From the NCBI GenBank assembly GCA_035420085.1, contig DAOLUH010000004.1, positions 80,895 through 144,894 of the forward strand: a DNA stretch of 64,000 nt, in the 5' to 3' direction. Position 1 is the stretch's first letter. The number at the start of each line of letters is the position of its first letter. The position numbers were made by a program, and so were the translations under genes. Of this stretch, positions 33,276 through 43,400 are shown piece by piece. The notes under the pieces were generated by a model, which had not been told where the DNA came from, did not search any database, and was given only the letters and a program-made list of their open reading frames with translations. The DNA comes from DSWT01 sp035420085 (GTDB lineage Bacteria; Chloroflexota; Anaerolineae; B4-G1; SLSP01).

Positions 33276-34256
33276 ATGGATCATCGAGAAAAATCTACCC
33301 GCAACCTGTTCACCGACTACGGCCTGGACCGCGTCCATCGCCAGTTGCAGGACGAGGCCTGGGTCGCTGCCCAACTCACACACCCCAATACGCGCTTCCT
33401 GCCGGTATGGCAGTTACAGCCGCTCATCGCGCCCGGCGATCCGCCGCAGCCGGTGTGGTTGACGCCGGAGACGGCGGCGGAATTCTTGCCGCTGGCCGCG
33501 TCGCTTACCGTGCTCGGCGTCGCGGGGGAACGCGCCTACGCCACTTTCGCCCTTCCCGACACGGCGGAGCTGCCGGAGACGCTGACGGCGCGCGGCACAT
33601 TCCTGGACTTGCGCCGCATCAGCCCGCTGTTGAGCCGCTTCGATGGCGGGATGCTCGCCTACGCCAGGGCGATGGCCTTCTGGCACGCGCAGCACCGCTT
33701 CTGCGGCGCGTGCGGCAGTCCCACGGAGAGCCGCGAGGGCGGACACCTGCGCGTCTGCGCCAATCCACAGTGCAAGCAGCAACACTTCCCCCGCACCGAT
33801 CCCGCTATCATCGTCTGCACGGTCTATGGCGATAAAATCTTGCTCGGACGGCAACCTACCTGGGCCAAAGGGCGCTATTCGAACATCGCGGGGTTCGTCG
33901 CGCCGGGGGAAAGCCTGGAAGACGCTGTCGCACGCGAAGTCGCGGAGGAGACCGGCGCACGCGTGGCCGCCGTCCACTATCACTCCTCGCAGCCCTGGCC
34001 CTTCCCTAGCTCGTTGATGTTAGGGTTCACCGCCGAAGCCGCCGACGACACGCTCTGCGCCGGGCCAGACTGCGGCGACGGCGAGCTGGAAGATTACCGC
34101 TGGTTCACCCGCGCCGAAATCCGTCAGGGTCTCGAAGCCGGGACGCTCGGCCTGCCCTCGTGCATCTCCATCTCCTTCCGCCTCATCGAAGATTGGTTCG
34201 ACGCCGGCGATCAAGGCGAACTGGCGCCGCTCAAGCTACAGTACAATCCAGACTAA
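33276..34256 (+). CDS. nudC: NADH pyrophosphatase / NudC-type Nudix hydrolase
   Basis: 326 residues. A zinc ribbon FCGACGSPTE then CANPQCKQQ (C-x2-C and C-x4-C), the Nudix box GFVAPGESLEDAVAREVAEE (GX5EX7REVXEE), and the NudC-specific SQPWPFPSSLM motif are all present. It cleaves NAD(H) to NMN(H) and AMP, and NudC also removes NAD caps from RNA. The N-terminal half is the family's beta domain. Its 3' end touches an AACGTT repeat. Confidence 0.92.
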   Translation: MDHREKSTRNLFTDYGLDRVHRQLQDEAWVAAQLTHPNTRFLPVWQLQPLIAPGDPPQPVWLTPETAAEFLPLAASLTVLGVAGERAYATFALPDTAELPETLTARGTFLDLRRISPLLSRFDGGMLAYARAMAFWHAQHRFCGACGSPTESREGGHLRVCANPQCKQQHFPRTDPAIIVCTVYGDKILLGRQPTWAKGRYSNIAGFVAPGESLEDAVAREVAEETGARVAAVHYHSSQPWPFPSSLMLGFTAEAADDTLCAGPDCGDGELEDYRWFTRAEIRQGLEAGTLGLPSCISISFRLIEDWFDAGDQGELAPLKLQYNPD

Positions 34257-34292
34257 CGTTCCAACGTTCAAACGTTCAAACGTTTGAACGTT
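34255..34292. repeat. AACGTT-family repeat
   Basis: AACGTTCC, AACGTTCA, AACGTTCA, AACGTTTG words; 34271-34292 is the same perfect 22-bp palindrome as 4869-4890. It lies between NudC and the MFS gene. Confidence 0.85.
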
Positions 34293-34311
34293 ATCTTTAT
34301 GGAGGTCCACG

Positions 34312-35514
34312 ATGACAAAAAATCCATCTCGCACTTTTCGCCTGACTATGTTCGCTGCGCTCTACGTCGTCCAGGGCGTCGGCCTGGCCTACTTCAGCAA
34401 CTTCCAGAAGCCCTATCTCGACAGCCTGGGCATCAGCCCAGACGCTATCGGCGCGCTGACTTTCGTCCTGCAAGTCCCTTTCATCCTTAAAATCTTCATC
34501 GGGATGCTCAGCGACAAGGTCAACCTCTTGGGGATGGGCCATCGCAAACCGTATATGCTCCTGGGACTGGTGCTGGCGGCGGTCGCCTTTGGCGGGGCGA
34601 CGTTCGCGCTGCCCGACGCCAACTTCCCGCTGTTTGCCGTGCTCATCACGCTCGGCTCGTTTAGCGTGACGCTCTTCGACTCCACCACCGACGGTCTGGC
34701 GATTGACAGCACCCCCCGCGACGAACAGGGCCTCGTGCAGGGCGTGATGGTCGGCGGGCGCGCGGCGGCTTTCATCGCGCTGTCGCTGCTCTTTGGGACG
34801 TTGGTCCAACGTACCGGCTACCGCGTTGTTTTCCCCATCATCGGGTTGAGTATGCTGCTACCCCTGCTGTGGGTGACGCGGGTGCGCGAACCCGCCCGCG
34901 ACGCGACAACGCGCTTCCAATGGAGCGCCTTCAAGGCGTTCGGGCAGCCGCGCTTTCTGCTCTTCGCGCTGTACGCCGTCGTCTACTCGATTGGCTCCTT
35001 CGGCGTGGATGGGCTGGTGACGTACTTCATGCGCGCGCGCTTCGGCGCGACGACGAACGTCATCGGGCAATACGGCGCGCTGCGCGGCGTGGGGGCGATC
35101 ATCGGCGCGCTGGCGGGCGGCGCGCTCATTGATCGCATCGGGCGCAAGCGCAGCGCCTACGCCGGCGTCATCCTCATCTCGCTCATCGCCGCTCTCATCG
35201 GCGCAGCGACGGGCGCGCGAGGCGTGCTGTGGATGGGGCTGATCTGGGGCGCGGTCTGGGCGTTCCAGGAGACGTTGTTCTTTGCGTTGACGATGGACAT
35301 CGCCGACGCGCGCATCGCCGCCTCGATGTTCGCCATCATGATGGGCATCTCCAACCTGGGATCAGCGGTCGCCGATGGCCTCGCCACCGCCCTCAGCGAC
35401 GACCTGGGCTTCGTGGCGGTCTTCTGGCTGCTGGCAGCGGTCAACCTGATCACACTGCCGGTATTGTGGCGGCTGTTCAAGAAAGCGCCGGAGATTGCAG
35501 AGCGAGCAGAGTAG
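34312..35514 (+). CDS. MFS transporter
   Basis: 400 residues with about twelve predicted hydrophobic helices. The opening (ALYVVQGVGLAYFSNFQKPYLDSLGISP), a loop 2-3-like basic segment (GMLSDKVNLLGMGHRKPYML), and the second-half repeat (GALIDRIGRKRSAYAG, an RxGRR-like motif) identify a major facilitator. Substrate unknown. Ribosome site ATGGAGGTCCACG. No partner gene suggests a substrate; the toxin-antitoxin pair downstream is unrelated. Confidence 0.85.
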   Translation: MTKNPSRTFRLTMFAALYVVQGVGLAYFSNFQKPYLDSLGISPDAIGALTFVLQVPFILKIFIGMLSDKVNLLGMGHRKPYMLLGLVLAAVAFGGATFALPDANFPLFAVLITLGSFSVTLFDSTTDGLAIDSTPRDEQGLVQGVMVGGRAAAFIALSLLFGTLVQRTGYRVVFPIIGLSMLLPLLWVTRVREPARDATTRFQWSAFKAFGQPRFLLFALYAVVYSIGSFGVDGLVTYFMRARFGATTNVIGQYGALRGVGAIIGALAGGALIDRIGRKRSAYAGVILISLIAALIGAATGARGVLWMGLIWGAVWAFQETLFFALTMDIADARIAASMFAIMMGISNLGSAVADGLATALSDDLGFVAVFWLLAAVNLITLPVLWRLFKKAPEIAERAE

Positions 35515-35578
35515 AAGCCAGCTCTTGTTCCCTCTTTTATGGTATAATGTAGTCACATTCGTGCAAAAGGAGGGTGAT

Positions 35579-35872
35579 ATGGCAGAGACAACTGTGGGTA
35601 TACGCGCGCTCAAAACGCAGCTCAGCCACTATTTGCAGCGCGTCAAAGGTGGAGAAAGCCTGATCATCACCGAACGGGGTATGCCAATCGGACGCATCGT
35701 ACCAACTGGACGTGATCTCCATAGCCGTTTGCAGGGTATGGTCGCCGCCGGACAGTGCGCGTGGAATGGCAAGCGCTATGTACCGGGCGAGCCAGTCGCC
35801 GTCAATCGTGGATCGGGCACACTTGCCGATCTCGTGGCTGAGGAACGCGATCATGAACCTGATTTATCTTGA
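35579..35872 (+). CDS. Phd/YefM-family antitoxin
   Basis: 97 residues from the ATG behind AAAAGGAGGGTGAT. The fold and motif are standard: VGIRALKTQLSHYLQRVKGGES followed by LIITERGMPIGRIVP. The C-terminal 40 residues (GKRYVPGEPVAVNRGSGTLADLVAEERD) are the toxin-binding tail. It would repress its own operon and block VapC. Overlaps the toxin by 20 bp. Confidence 0.88.
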   Translation: MAETTVGIRALKTQLSHYLQRVKGGESLIITERGMPIGRIVPTGRDLHSRLQGMVAAGQCAWNGKRYVPGEPVAVNRGSGTLADLVAEERDHEPDLS

Positions 35873-36290
35873 CACCAGCGCCCTGGTCAAGCTCTACGTT
35901 CGCGAACCCGGCACAGATGACGTCCTGCAACTTGTTAAGAATTCAACCTCTATCGGAACAGCGATCATCAGCAGAGCCGAAGCCGCGGCTGCTTTTAGCA
36001 AGGCCATAAGAGTCGGATATATCACCTCCACAGAAGGGCGCACCGCCGGGGAAGCTTTCCTGGATGCATGGCCGTCGGTGGTGCGCCTGGCGATCAATGA
36101 AACGATTATTTCCCAGGCGGGATCATTAGCATTCACTTACGGGCTACGCGGATATGATGCCGTTCACCTGGCAACAGCCTTAAACTGGCAGGCTACGTTG
36201 GATATCCCGGTATTGCTTGCGACTTATGACCAAAAGCTATGGGAAGTAGCAAAACAGATGCAGATAGCTGTCTGGCCCGAGTCCTTCTAA
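35853..36290 (+). CDS. vapC: VapC-family PIN-domain ribonuclease toxin
   Basis: 145 residues from the ATG at 35853, behind GAGGAACGCGATC. The PIN acidic residues are in LDTSALVKLYVREPG, SRAEAAAAF, YDAVHLATAL and LLATYDQKL. Expected RNase toxin that cleaves tRNA or rRNA, kept in check by the Phd-type antitoxin upstream. The stop directly abuts the lytic transglycosylase start. Intact, so potentially functional. Confidence 0.9.
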   Translation: MNLIYLDTSALVKLYVREPGTDDVLQLVKNSTSIGTAIISRAEAAAAFSKAIRVGYITSTEGRTAGEAFLDAWPSVVRLAINETIISQAGSLAFTYGLRGYDAVHLATALNWQATLDIPVLLATYDQKLWEVAKQMQIAVWPESF

Positions 36291-38717
36291 ATGAAAAAAC
36301 ACTTTATCTTATGGATCATCCTCCTCACCGTGCTCACCGGCTGTGCCGGCGTTGACCTGCCGGTAGATATCCCCCTGCTGGCGACGCACACCCCCACGCC
36401 GACCATCACCCCTTCTCCCACCCTCACCCCCACCCCAACGCCGACCGCCACACCGACGCCCACCCCTACGCCCACGCCGATGCCAAGCGAAGTCTTGGCG
36501 CAGGCCGAACACGCCTATCGCATCGGCGATTGGGACAAGGCGGAGACGTTGTACGGTCAACTGCTGCCGTTCTCCTCGATCACGCAAGAGGAGATGCAGC
36601 GCGCTATGCTTGGCCTGGGGCAGACGCGACTGGCGCGCGGGGAGTACGCCGAGGCGATTGCGCTGCTGCAAGACCTCGTCGCCGATTTCCCGCAACTTGC
36701 CGACGCGCACCTCTATCTGGCGGACGCGCTGTTGGCCGCCGGTGAACCAATCACTGCGGCCTTACACTACGACGCAGTCGCGCAGGCGTATCCCCTGCTC
36801 ACGCATCCCGCCCGCGAGTGGCAAGGCGACGCGCTCTACGCTGCCGGGCAGTACGAAGAAGCGCGCGACGCCTACACTCTGGCGCTCGCCGCCGCCGACA
36901 CCAACAGCAAGAAAGCGTTTCTGGGCGAAAAACTCGGCCTCACCTACGCCGCGCTGGCCGATTACGCGGCGGCGATGGATGCTTACGACGGCATCCTCAA
37001 CGTCGCGCAAATCGCCAGTTATCGCGCGCGCATTATGGCGCAGGCCGCCGACACCGCGCTCCTGTTCGGCGACAATGCGGAAGCCTATCAGCGGATGCAA
37101 ACACTCATCGCCACGTATCCCACGCAGGCGGCTGCGCATCCGGCCCTGGTCACACTAATCAACGCCGGGCAGCCAGTGGATGAAACGCTGCGTGGCTTAG
37201 TTAATTATCACGCCAAAGCCTACGATCCGGCGATCCAGGCGTTCACCCGCGTCATCAACGCCAGCGCCAGCCACGGCGGGGAGCCGCATTACTATATCGG
37301 GTTGTCGCACCTGGGGGCGGGAAACTACGCGCAAGCATTGTCGGCGTTTGAGATGCTGCTCAAAGACCACGTGGGTGATGATTACTGGGGCAGCGGGTGG
37401 ATCGGCAAGGCGCAGGCGCTCGCCGCGTTGGGCCGCACCGACGAGGCGGTGAAAGCCTACCGAACGTTGCCGGCCGAATTGCCCAATCACCCGCGCGCGG
37501 CGGAGGCGTTGCGCAACGCCGCCGACCTGCTCGAACGCGCCGGGCGCTTCACCGAAGCCGCCGCACTGTACCGGGAGATGGCGGAGACCTACCCCAACGA
37601 CGAGAATGCGCCGGTAGCGCGTCTCCGCGCCGGGCTGCTACGCTACCGCGATGGCGATCCTGTCTCGGCGCAGACCGCCTGGAACGATCTTGTCGCCTGG
37701 TATCCGTACAGCAAACAGGCGCAGGGGGCGCGCTTCTGGCTCGGCAAGACGTATCTGCAAGCAGGCAACGTCGTCAGCGCCACGGACGTTCTCAGCGCAG
37801 CGACGGCGCTTGGCCCGTGGGACTTCTACGGCTTGCGGGCCGCCGATCTGCTCAAGGGACGCGATCCATTTTCCCCCACCGGCGCGCCCGTGACGCCCTG
37901 CGGCTCCGCCGCAGAGCAGGCCGCCGCCGAAACGTGGCTGGCAGGGTGGTTGGGGCTGGAATCAAGCGCGGGACTGGCGACGCTGCCGCCAGAGTTGCTG
38001 GACAACGTGTTCCTGCGCCGGGGGACTCTGTTGCTGCGGCTAGGCCACTTCGACGAGGGCCGCGCCGATCTGGAAGCCTTGCGCGAGGCCACCGTCGGCA
38101 ACGCGCTGACGCAGTACCAGCTGGCGCTCTACTTCCGCGACATCGGCCTGTACCGCTCCTCGATCATCGCCGCCTCCACGGTCTGGCGGCTCTCCGGCGC
38201 GCCGCCGATTCAAGAAGCGCCACGCTTCCTCGGCTGCCTGATCTACCCCACCTATTACGGCGAGCTGGTGGAGTCCGAAGCCGCCGCGCGCAACCTCAGC
38301 CCGCTCTTCGTCTACGCGCTGTTGCGACAGGAGAGTCTCTTCGAGGGCTACGCCACGTCTTACGCCGCCGCGCACGGGTTGATGCAGGTGATCCCGCCGA
38401 CGGGCCAGGAGATTTACAACGCGCTTGGCTGGCCGCCCGGCTACAGCACCCGCGATCTCTACCGGCCCATGGTCAGCGTGCGTTACGGCGTGTGGTATTT
38501 AGCGCGCCAGCGGGACTACATTGACGGCAATCTCTTCGCGGGGATGGCAGCCTACAACGGCGGGCCGGGGAACTCGATGCGCTGGTGGACCGCCGCCAAC
38601 GCCGACCAGGACCTCTTCGTGGAACTCATCGGTTTCGCCGAGACGCGCACCTACGTCGAACGCATCCGCGAGCATTACGCACGCTATGCGTGGCTCTATC
38701 GCGGGGAGATGCCGTAG
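36291..38717 (+). CDS. lipoprotein lytic transglycosylase with TPR repeats
   Basis: 808 residues. A lipoprotein signal peptide (IILLTVLTGC), a 40-residue Thr-Pro linker (HTPTPTITPSPTLTPTP and onward), about ten TPR-like helix pairs (residues 70-560), and a C-terminal SLT domain with the catalytic glutamate in LLRQESLFEGYATSYAAAH and GLMQVIPPTG, AAYNGGPGN. It would cleave peptidoglycan between MurNAc and GlcNAc with 1,6-anhydro formation, outside the membrane. The start ATG follows the VapC stop with no spacer and no ribosome site of its own, so it may rely on coupling or an internal promoter. Confidence 0.9.
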   Translation: MKKHFILWIILLTVLTGCAGVDLPVDIPLLATHTPTPTITPSPTLTPTPTPTATPTPTPTPTPMPSEVLAQAEHAYRIGDWDKAETLYGQLLPFSSITQEEMQRAMLGLGQTRLARGEYAEAIALLQDLVADFPQLADAHLYLADALLAAGEPITAALHYDAVAQAYPLLTHPAREWQGDALYAAGQYEEARDAYTLALAAADTNSKKAFLGEKLGLTYAALADYAAAMDAYDGILNVAQIASYRARIMAQAADTALLFGDNAEAYQRMQTLIATYPTQAAAHPALVTLINAGQPVDETLRGLVNYHAKAYDPAIQAFTRVINASASHGGEPHYYIGLSHLGAGNYAQALSAFEMLLKDHVGDDYWGSGWIGKAQALAALGRTDEAVKAYRTLPAELPNHPRAAEALRNAADLLERAGRFTEAAALYREMAETYPNDENAPVARLRAGLLRYRDGDPVSAQTAWNDLVAWYPYSKQAQGARFWLGKTYLQAGNVVSATDVLSAATALGPWDFYGLRAADLLKGRDPFSPTGAPVTPCGSAAEQAAAETWLAGWLGLESSAGLATLPPELLDNVFLRRGTLLLRLGHFDEGRADLEALREATVGNALTQYQLALYFRDIGLYRSSIIAASTVWRLSGAPPIQEAPRFLGCLIYPTYYGELVESEAAARNLSPLFVYALLRQESLFEGYATSYAAAHGLMQVIPPTGQEIYNALGWPPGYSTRDLYRPMVSVRYGVWYLARQRDYIDGNLFAGMAAYNGGPGNSMRWWTAANADQDLFVELIGFAETRTYVERIREHYARYAWLYRGEMP

Positions 38718-38720
38718 GTT

Positions 38721-38754
38721 CGTTGGAACGTTCAAACGTTCCAACGTTCCAACG
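38721..38754. repeat. AACGTT-family repeat between convergent genes
   Basis: CGTTGGAACGTTCAAACGTTCC then AACGTTCCAACG. It fills the whole 43-bp gap between the lytic transglycosylase and malQ. Confidence 0.75.
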
Positions 38755-38760
38755 AGAAGA

Positions 38761-40290
38761 TCACATCCAATCCGGGCGTCCGGCCTCAGTCTCCTCAGCC
38801 TCCGCGCGCCCATACGTTTGCGCCATCTCCCGCAGTTTGACGCTGTATTCGGGGAGCAGCGCGCCCTCCTGGAAGCGCCACGCCCAGTTGCCGCCGAACT
38901 TGCCGGGGGAGTTCATCCGCGCTTCGTTGCCCAGGCCGAGAATATCCTGCAAGGGGATGATCGCCAGGTCAGCGACCGAGCGGTACGCCATGCGGATCAA
39001 CGCCCAATGAATCGGCTCGGCGATGGGGCCGAGATAGCGGTGCAGGTTCGCCAACTCGGCTTTCTCACGGCTGGCGTACCAGCCCACCGTCGTCTCGTTG
39101 TCGTGTGTGCCGGTGTAGATGACCGAGTTAGCGCGCAAGTTGTGCGGCAGATAGGGATTCTCGGCGGTGCTGGTGAAGGCGAATTGCAGGATATTCATGC
39201 CGGGGAACTCAAATTGATCGCGCAGTTCCTCGACGTCTGGCGTGATGCGGCCCAGGTCTTCGGCGATGATCGGCAGCTCGCCCAGGGCGGCGCGCAACGT
39301 CTCAAACAGCGCCGCGCCCGGCCCCTCGACCCATTCGCCGTTGATGGCAGTCGGCTCGCCGGCGGGAACAGCCCAATACGCGGCAAATCCGCGGAAATGA
39401 TCGAGCCGCAGGATGTCCACGGTGCGGAAGGTTTGGCGGATGCGCGCAATCCACCAGGCGTACCCCTGGTCTTGCATCACGTCCCAACGATAGAGCGGGT
39501 TGCCCCACAGTTGCCCCGTCGCGCTGAAGTAGTCCGGCGGGACGCCGGCCACCACGGTCGGCAGCAAATCCTCGTCCAGGAAGAACAAATCCGGGTGCGC
39601 CCACACGTCTACGGAGTCGTAGGCCACGAAAATGGGGATGTCGCCGACGATGCTGACGCCTTTATCGTTGGCATATTTCTTCACGCTCTCCCACTGGCGG
39701 AAGAACTGGTACTGGAAGTACCGCTGCGCGAAGATGGCCTCGTCCAGGCGCGCGCGCCACGCCGCCAGCGCCTCCGGCTCGCGGAAGGCCAGCTCCGGTT
39801 CCCACGTGTTCCACACCGCGCCGCCGTGCGCATCCTTGAGCGCGATGAAGAGCGCGTAGTCCTCCAGCCAATCGGCGTTGTCGGCGCAGAATTGGTCGAA
39901 ATCTGCCAACCGCTTGCTCTGCGCCTGCTGCCGGAAAGTGCGCGCCGCACGCTGCAAGACCGCTGTTTTGTACGAAATCACCGGTCCAAAGTCCACGCTA
40001 TGCGCCGGGAAACGGGGCGCTTGTTCCAGGTCTTTGGGATCAACATCGCCTTCGGACGCCAGCCAGGCCAGATCAATGAGCAGCGGATTGCCCGCAAAGG
40101 CAGAGAAGCAGGCATACGGGGAATCGCCGTAGCCCGTGGGGCCGAGCGGCAAAATCTGCCACAGCGATTGGCCGCTTTCGACCAGAAAATCAATGAACTT
40201 GTAGGCCGGTTTCCCCAACTCGCCGATGCCATACCCGCCGGGTAGGGATGTCGGATGTAACAAAATGCCAGCAGCACGTGGAAAGCGCAT
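38761..40290 (-). CDS. malQ: 4-alpha-glucanotransferase (amylomaltase)
   Basis: 509 residues of GH77. Signature residues: the nucleophile aspartate in DILRLDHFRGF, the acid/base in LPIIAEDLGRI, and the GTHDNETTVGWY segment; the opening AGILLHPTSLPGGYGIGELG is typical. It transfers maltooligosaccharides in glycogen or starch metabolism. The start at 40290 has GAGGTGACGAT; an upstream in-frame start would add 16 residues of unlikely sequence. Confidence 0.95.
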   Translation of the reverse strand: MRFPRAAGILLHPTSLPGGYGIGELGKPAYKFIDFLVESGQSLWQILPLGPTGYGDSPYACFSAFAGNPLLIDLAWLASEGDVDPKDLEQAPRFPAHSVDFGPVISYKTAVLQRAARTFRQQAQSKRLADFDQFCADNADWLEDYALFIALKDAHGGAVWNTWEPELAFREPEALAAWRARLDEAIFAQRYFQYQFFRQWESVKKYANDKGVSIVGDIPIFVAYDSVDVWAHPDLFFLDEDLLPTVVAGVPPDYFSATGQLWGNPLYRWDVMQDQGYAWWIARIRQTFRTVDILRLDHFRGFAAYWAVPAGEPTAINGEWVEGPGAALFETLRAALGELPIIAEDLGRITPDVEELRDQFEFPGMNILQFAFTSTAENPYLPHNLRANSVIYTGTHDNETTVGWYASREKAELANLHRYLGPIAEPIHWALIRMAYRSVADLAIIPLQDILGLGNEARMNSPGKFGGNWAWRFQEGALLPEYSVKLREMAQTYGRAEAEETEAGRPDWM

Positions 40291-40400
40291 ATCGTCACCT
40301 CGCTTGTGTGATCTGCCGTCCAGTATACTTGAAAGCAAGAGAAGGGCAAGAGAGGATAACGCAACGATTGTTGATCTTCAAACATGCAGTTCGAAAGGGA

Positions 40401-40445
40401 ACCGACTGAAGTCGGTGTGTACATGTAACACCGGCTTCAGCCGGT
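40401..40445. repeat. GACTGAAGTC / GGCTTCAGCC inverted repeat, copy 2
   Basis: Arms match copy 1 at 33189-33234 exactly; only the centre (GTGTACATGTAAC here) differs. Same orientation as copy 1. Between malQ (minus) and the end of the permease-propeller gene (minus). Confidence 0.75.
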
Positions 40446-40485
40446 CCCCCCAAAACGCCTAATGATTGGTTGATTTCTTTGGCGT

Positions 40486-43400
40486 TTACTTTCCGATGGC
40501 GAGGAGACGGCCATGCGTCGTGGCGAGGTAGAGCCGGCCCGCCGCCAACGCTCCGCCGACGGCGCGTTCGCCATTTTCAAACGCCAGTTCCCACACGGGC
40601 GCATCAGTGGAGGGCGAGAAGGCGCTGCAGCGCGCCCCCTGATCGCCGCACAGGTAGAGCGTGGCATGACGATCCACCGCCACTACGTCCGGGCGATAGA
40701 GGTTCCGCGAACGCGCATCGCCCACCACCTCGCTGTATGCCTCGCCATCCACGCGCCCCCACAGCGCGCGCACTCCCGCGCTCCGGGTCAGATAGCCGGA
40801 CAACCAGCCGATGTTGTCAGGAGTCACACCGCTATCCCGCGTGTAGTCAATCGGCCTCTGATCCGGCCTGACAAAATACCAGCGGATTTGCAGATTGGAA
40901 GGGGTAACGCTCGCTTCAGTTTCCACCAATGGCGCCAACGTTTCTTTGATGCGGGCATACGCAACACCGTTCGCGCCGGTGAAAAAGGCCGAAGCCGGCC
41001 CGGCGTCGCCGAGAGGATCGGGCAACACGGCGCCATCGCGCGTATGGATGATGAAGGTCTCCCAGAAGAGCCAATTCCCCGCAGGGCTGAGCGCCGGCGG
41101 ATAACGGTTCGGGGTGAAGGAGAACTCGGCCTCCCAGAGGCCACTTCCGTCGGCGGACACAGCCTGGATGATGATTTTCCCGCTGCGGGTGAAGCCATAA
41201 TAGGCGACGCCATCCGGCGCGACGATTGGCCCAGTGTAGCCGCGCCCCACATTCTCCGGCAGCCAGCGCCACAACGGCTGTCCATCGGAGGTGAAAGTCG
41301 CCAACCCGCCGAGAAGATCTACGACATAGATGTTGCCCTGCGCATCCAACGCCGGTGCGCCGACCGCCGAGGTGATCAACGCCGTCTGCCAGAGCACCTC
41401 GCCGGCAGGGTTGAGCGCATAGAGGCGACCTGGCCCGGTGACGGCGACGTAGAGCGTGCCATCCGCCGCTACCGCCGGCCCGCCGGATAGTCCGTCCTCT
41501 GCCTCAAAAGTCCACGCCGTTTCCGTTTGCTGCGGGCCAACGGTGTTGCTCCACAGCGTTCCCCACGGGTTGCCCCGCTCCGCCGCCCAGAGATGGCCTC
41601 CTGGCGTCAAAAGTTTCTCGACAATCGTGGTTTGCGCCGCAGTTCCCGGAGCAGGGACCTCGGCTGCGCCGATGGCGAGGAGCTTGCCATCCGCCGTGGT
41701 CACGTAGAGCCGCCCTTCCGCCAGCGCGACGCCGGCGATCAATTTGACGCCGTTCAAGCGCCCGCGCCATAACGGTTGGCTTACGCCAGAAGCGAACGCC
41801 ATACATTGGGCGGCTGTGTCATAAAAATCTGAACAGATAAAGGCCGTGTTCTGCTGGTCAATGCCGGCGAGAAACAGCTTGCGCGCATCAACCATCTTCA
41901 ATAATCCGTCAAGCGTTCCATCCTCGGCGAACCAGCGAAAGCTCAGGCCGAACTGGATGGGCGAGGCGAACCACGACCGGCCATCAGGCGTGACGCCGGC
42001 ATCGAGGCCGCTGTAGACGTTATATTGTGCGCCATTGAAGACCATCGCGCTCTCCCACGCCGTACCCGCCGGCATGACGCGCGCCAGGCGCACGTCGTAA
42101 CGGTGATAGAGTTTGGCATCCGCCCCCACGAGTACTTGCCGCAGGGGTTCATCCAGCATAAAGACGTTGTCCCACGCATAAGGCGAGCCATCGGCGACGT
42201 TGAACGCGAAACTCTCCCAGAAGACAATCTGTCCATCCGGGCTGAGGCGCGGCGGCGTCGCGACGGCGCTTTCGGGGATGGCCGCCTGCCAGCGCAGCGT
42301 CCCATCGGGCGCGAGCGCCCACAGGCTGCTGAGCGTTTTGTAGTAGATCGCGCCGTCCAGGCCCACCACCGGCCCGGAGGTTGTGGCTTTTCCGTCGTCC
42401 GGGGTAAAGCGCCACACCAGTTTGCCTTGCGCCGAGAGCGCGGTAAGGCCGTTCTTATCGGCGACATAAAGTGTGCCATCAGTGGCCAGAGCCGGGCTGC
42501 CGACCGGCGACGGCATCGCCATGGTCTGCCATTGCACGTTCCCGGCGTCGTCCAGCGCGTAAACTGTGCCGTCCTTCGCGGCAATGTACAGCGTCCCTGC
42601 CGCGTCAATGACCGGGCCGCCGGTGAAGCCGCCCGTCTCAAACGTCCACTGCACGGTGGAGGTCAGCGGGCCGGCGACGTTCAGCCAGCGCGTCTGCCAG
42701 GGGTCGCCGCCCTCGTTGGCGTAGACGTGGTTTCCCGGCGTGACCAGCGCCGCGCCTGGGGCGCTGGGCGCTTCTGTGGCGACGACTTCCGGGGTGGGCG
42801 TCGCCGCTGGAGCATGAGCTGCGCGCCACCACAGCGCGCCGCCGCCGAGCGCCGCGATCAACAGCAGGGCGGCCAGCGGGCGAAAGGCGCGGCGTTGCGC
42901 GAGCGCGGTCAACGGTTGGGTGAACCGCTCGTCGAACCAGGGGAGTACATCGCCGGCAAGACGAGTGTACAGGGCGCGCGAACCGCCCAGGTGGCGCGTC
43001 AACCGCTGCTGCAAGCCCTCGCCAATCAGGTTGAACGCCAGCACGATGACAAACACCAGCGTTCCAGCGGCGACCATCGCCCACGGCTCGTCGAGCACCA
43101 TCCACGCCGTCGCCAGCATTTGCCCCAGTTCGGGCATCTCCGAGATGCGCTGGTAGACGAAGTCGCTGACCTCGGTGAAGACCGCGCCGCCCAGATAGTA
43201 GCCCAGGAATCCCAGACCCGCCGTCGTCACCAGCGTGTTGCTGATCTCGAACGCCAGCAGCATCCAGAGCATCGGCATCACCTGGGGGACGATGTGCAGG
43301 AAGAGGATTTGTCCGCCCGAAGCGCCGAGCGCAACCGCCGCCTCGATAGCGTCTTGGGCGCGGATGGTGCGCGTTTGTTCGCGGACAAGCTGCGCCGTCT

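Noticed and set aside
36380..36482. Thr-Pro codon repeat as another word-repeat insert
   Set aside because: It is an ordinary low-complexity Thr/Pro linker after a lipobox, not the 7-8 bp word pattern.
38521..40245. 574-codon plus-strand open frame opposite malQ
   Set aside because: Runs antisense through malQ and out of frame through the end of the transglycosylase; no protein signature.
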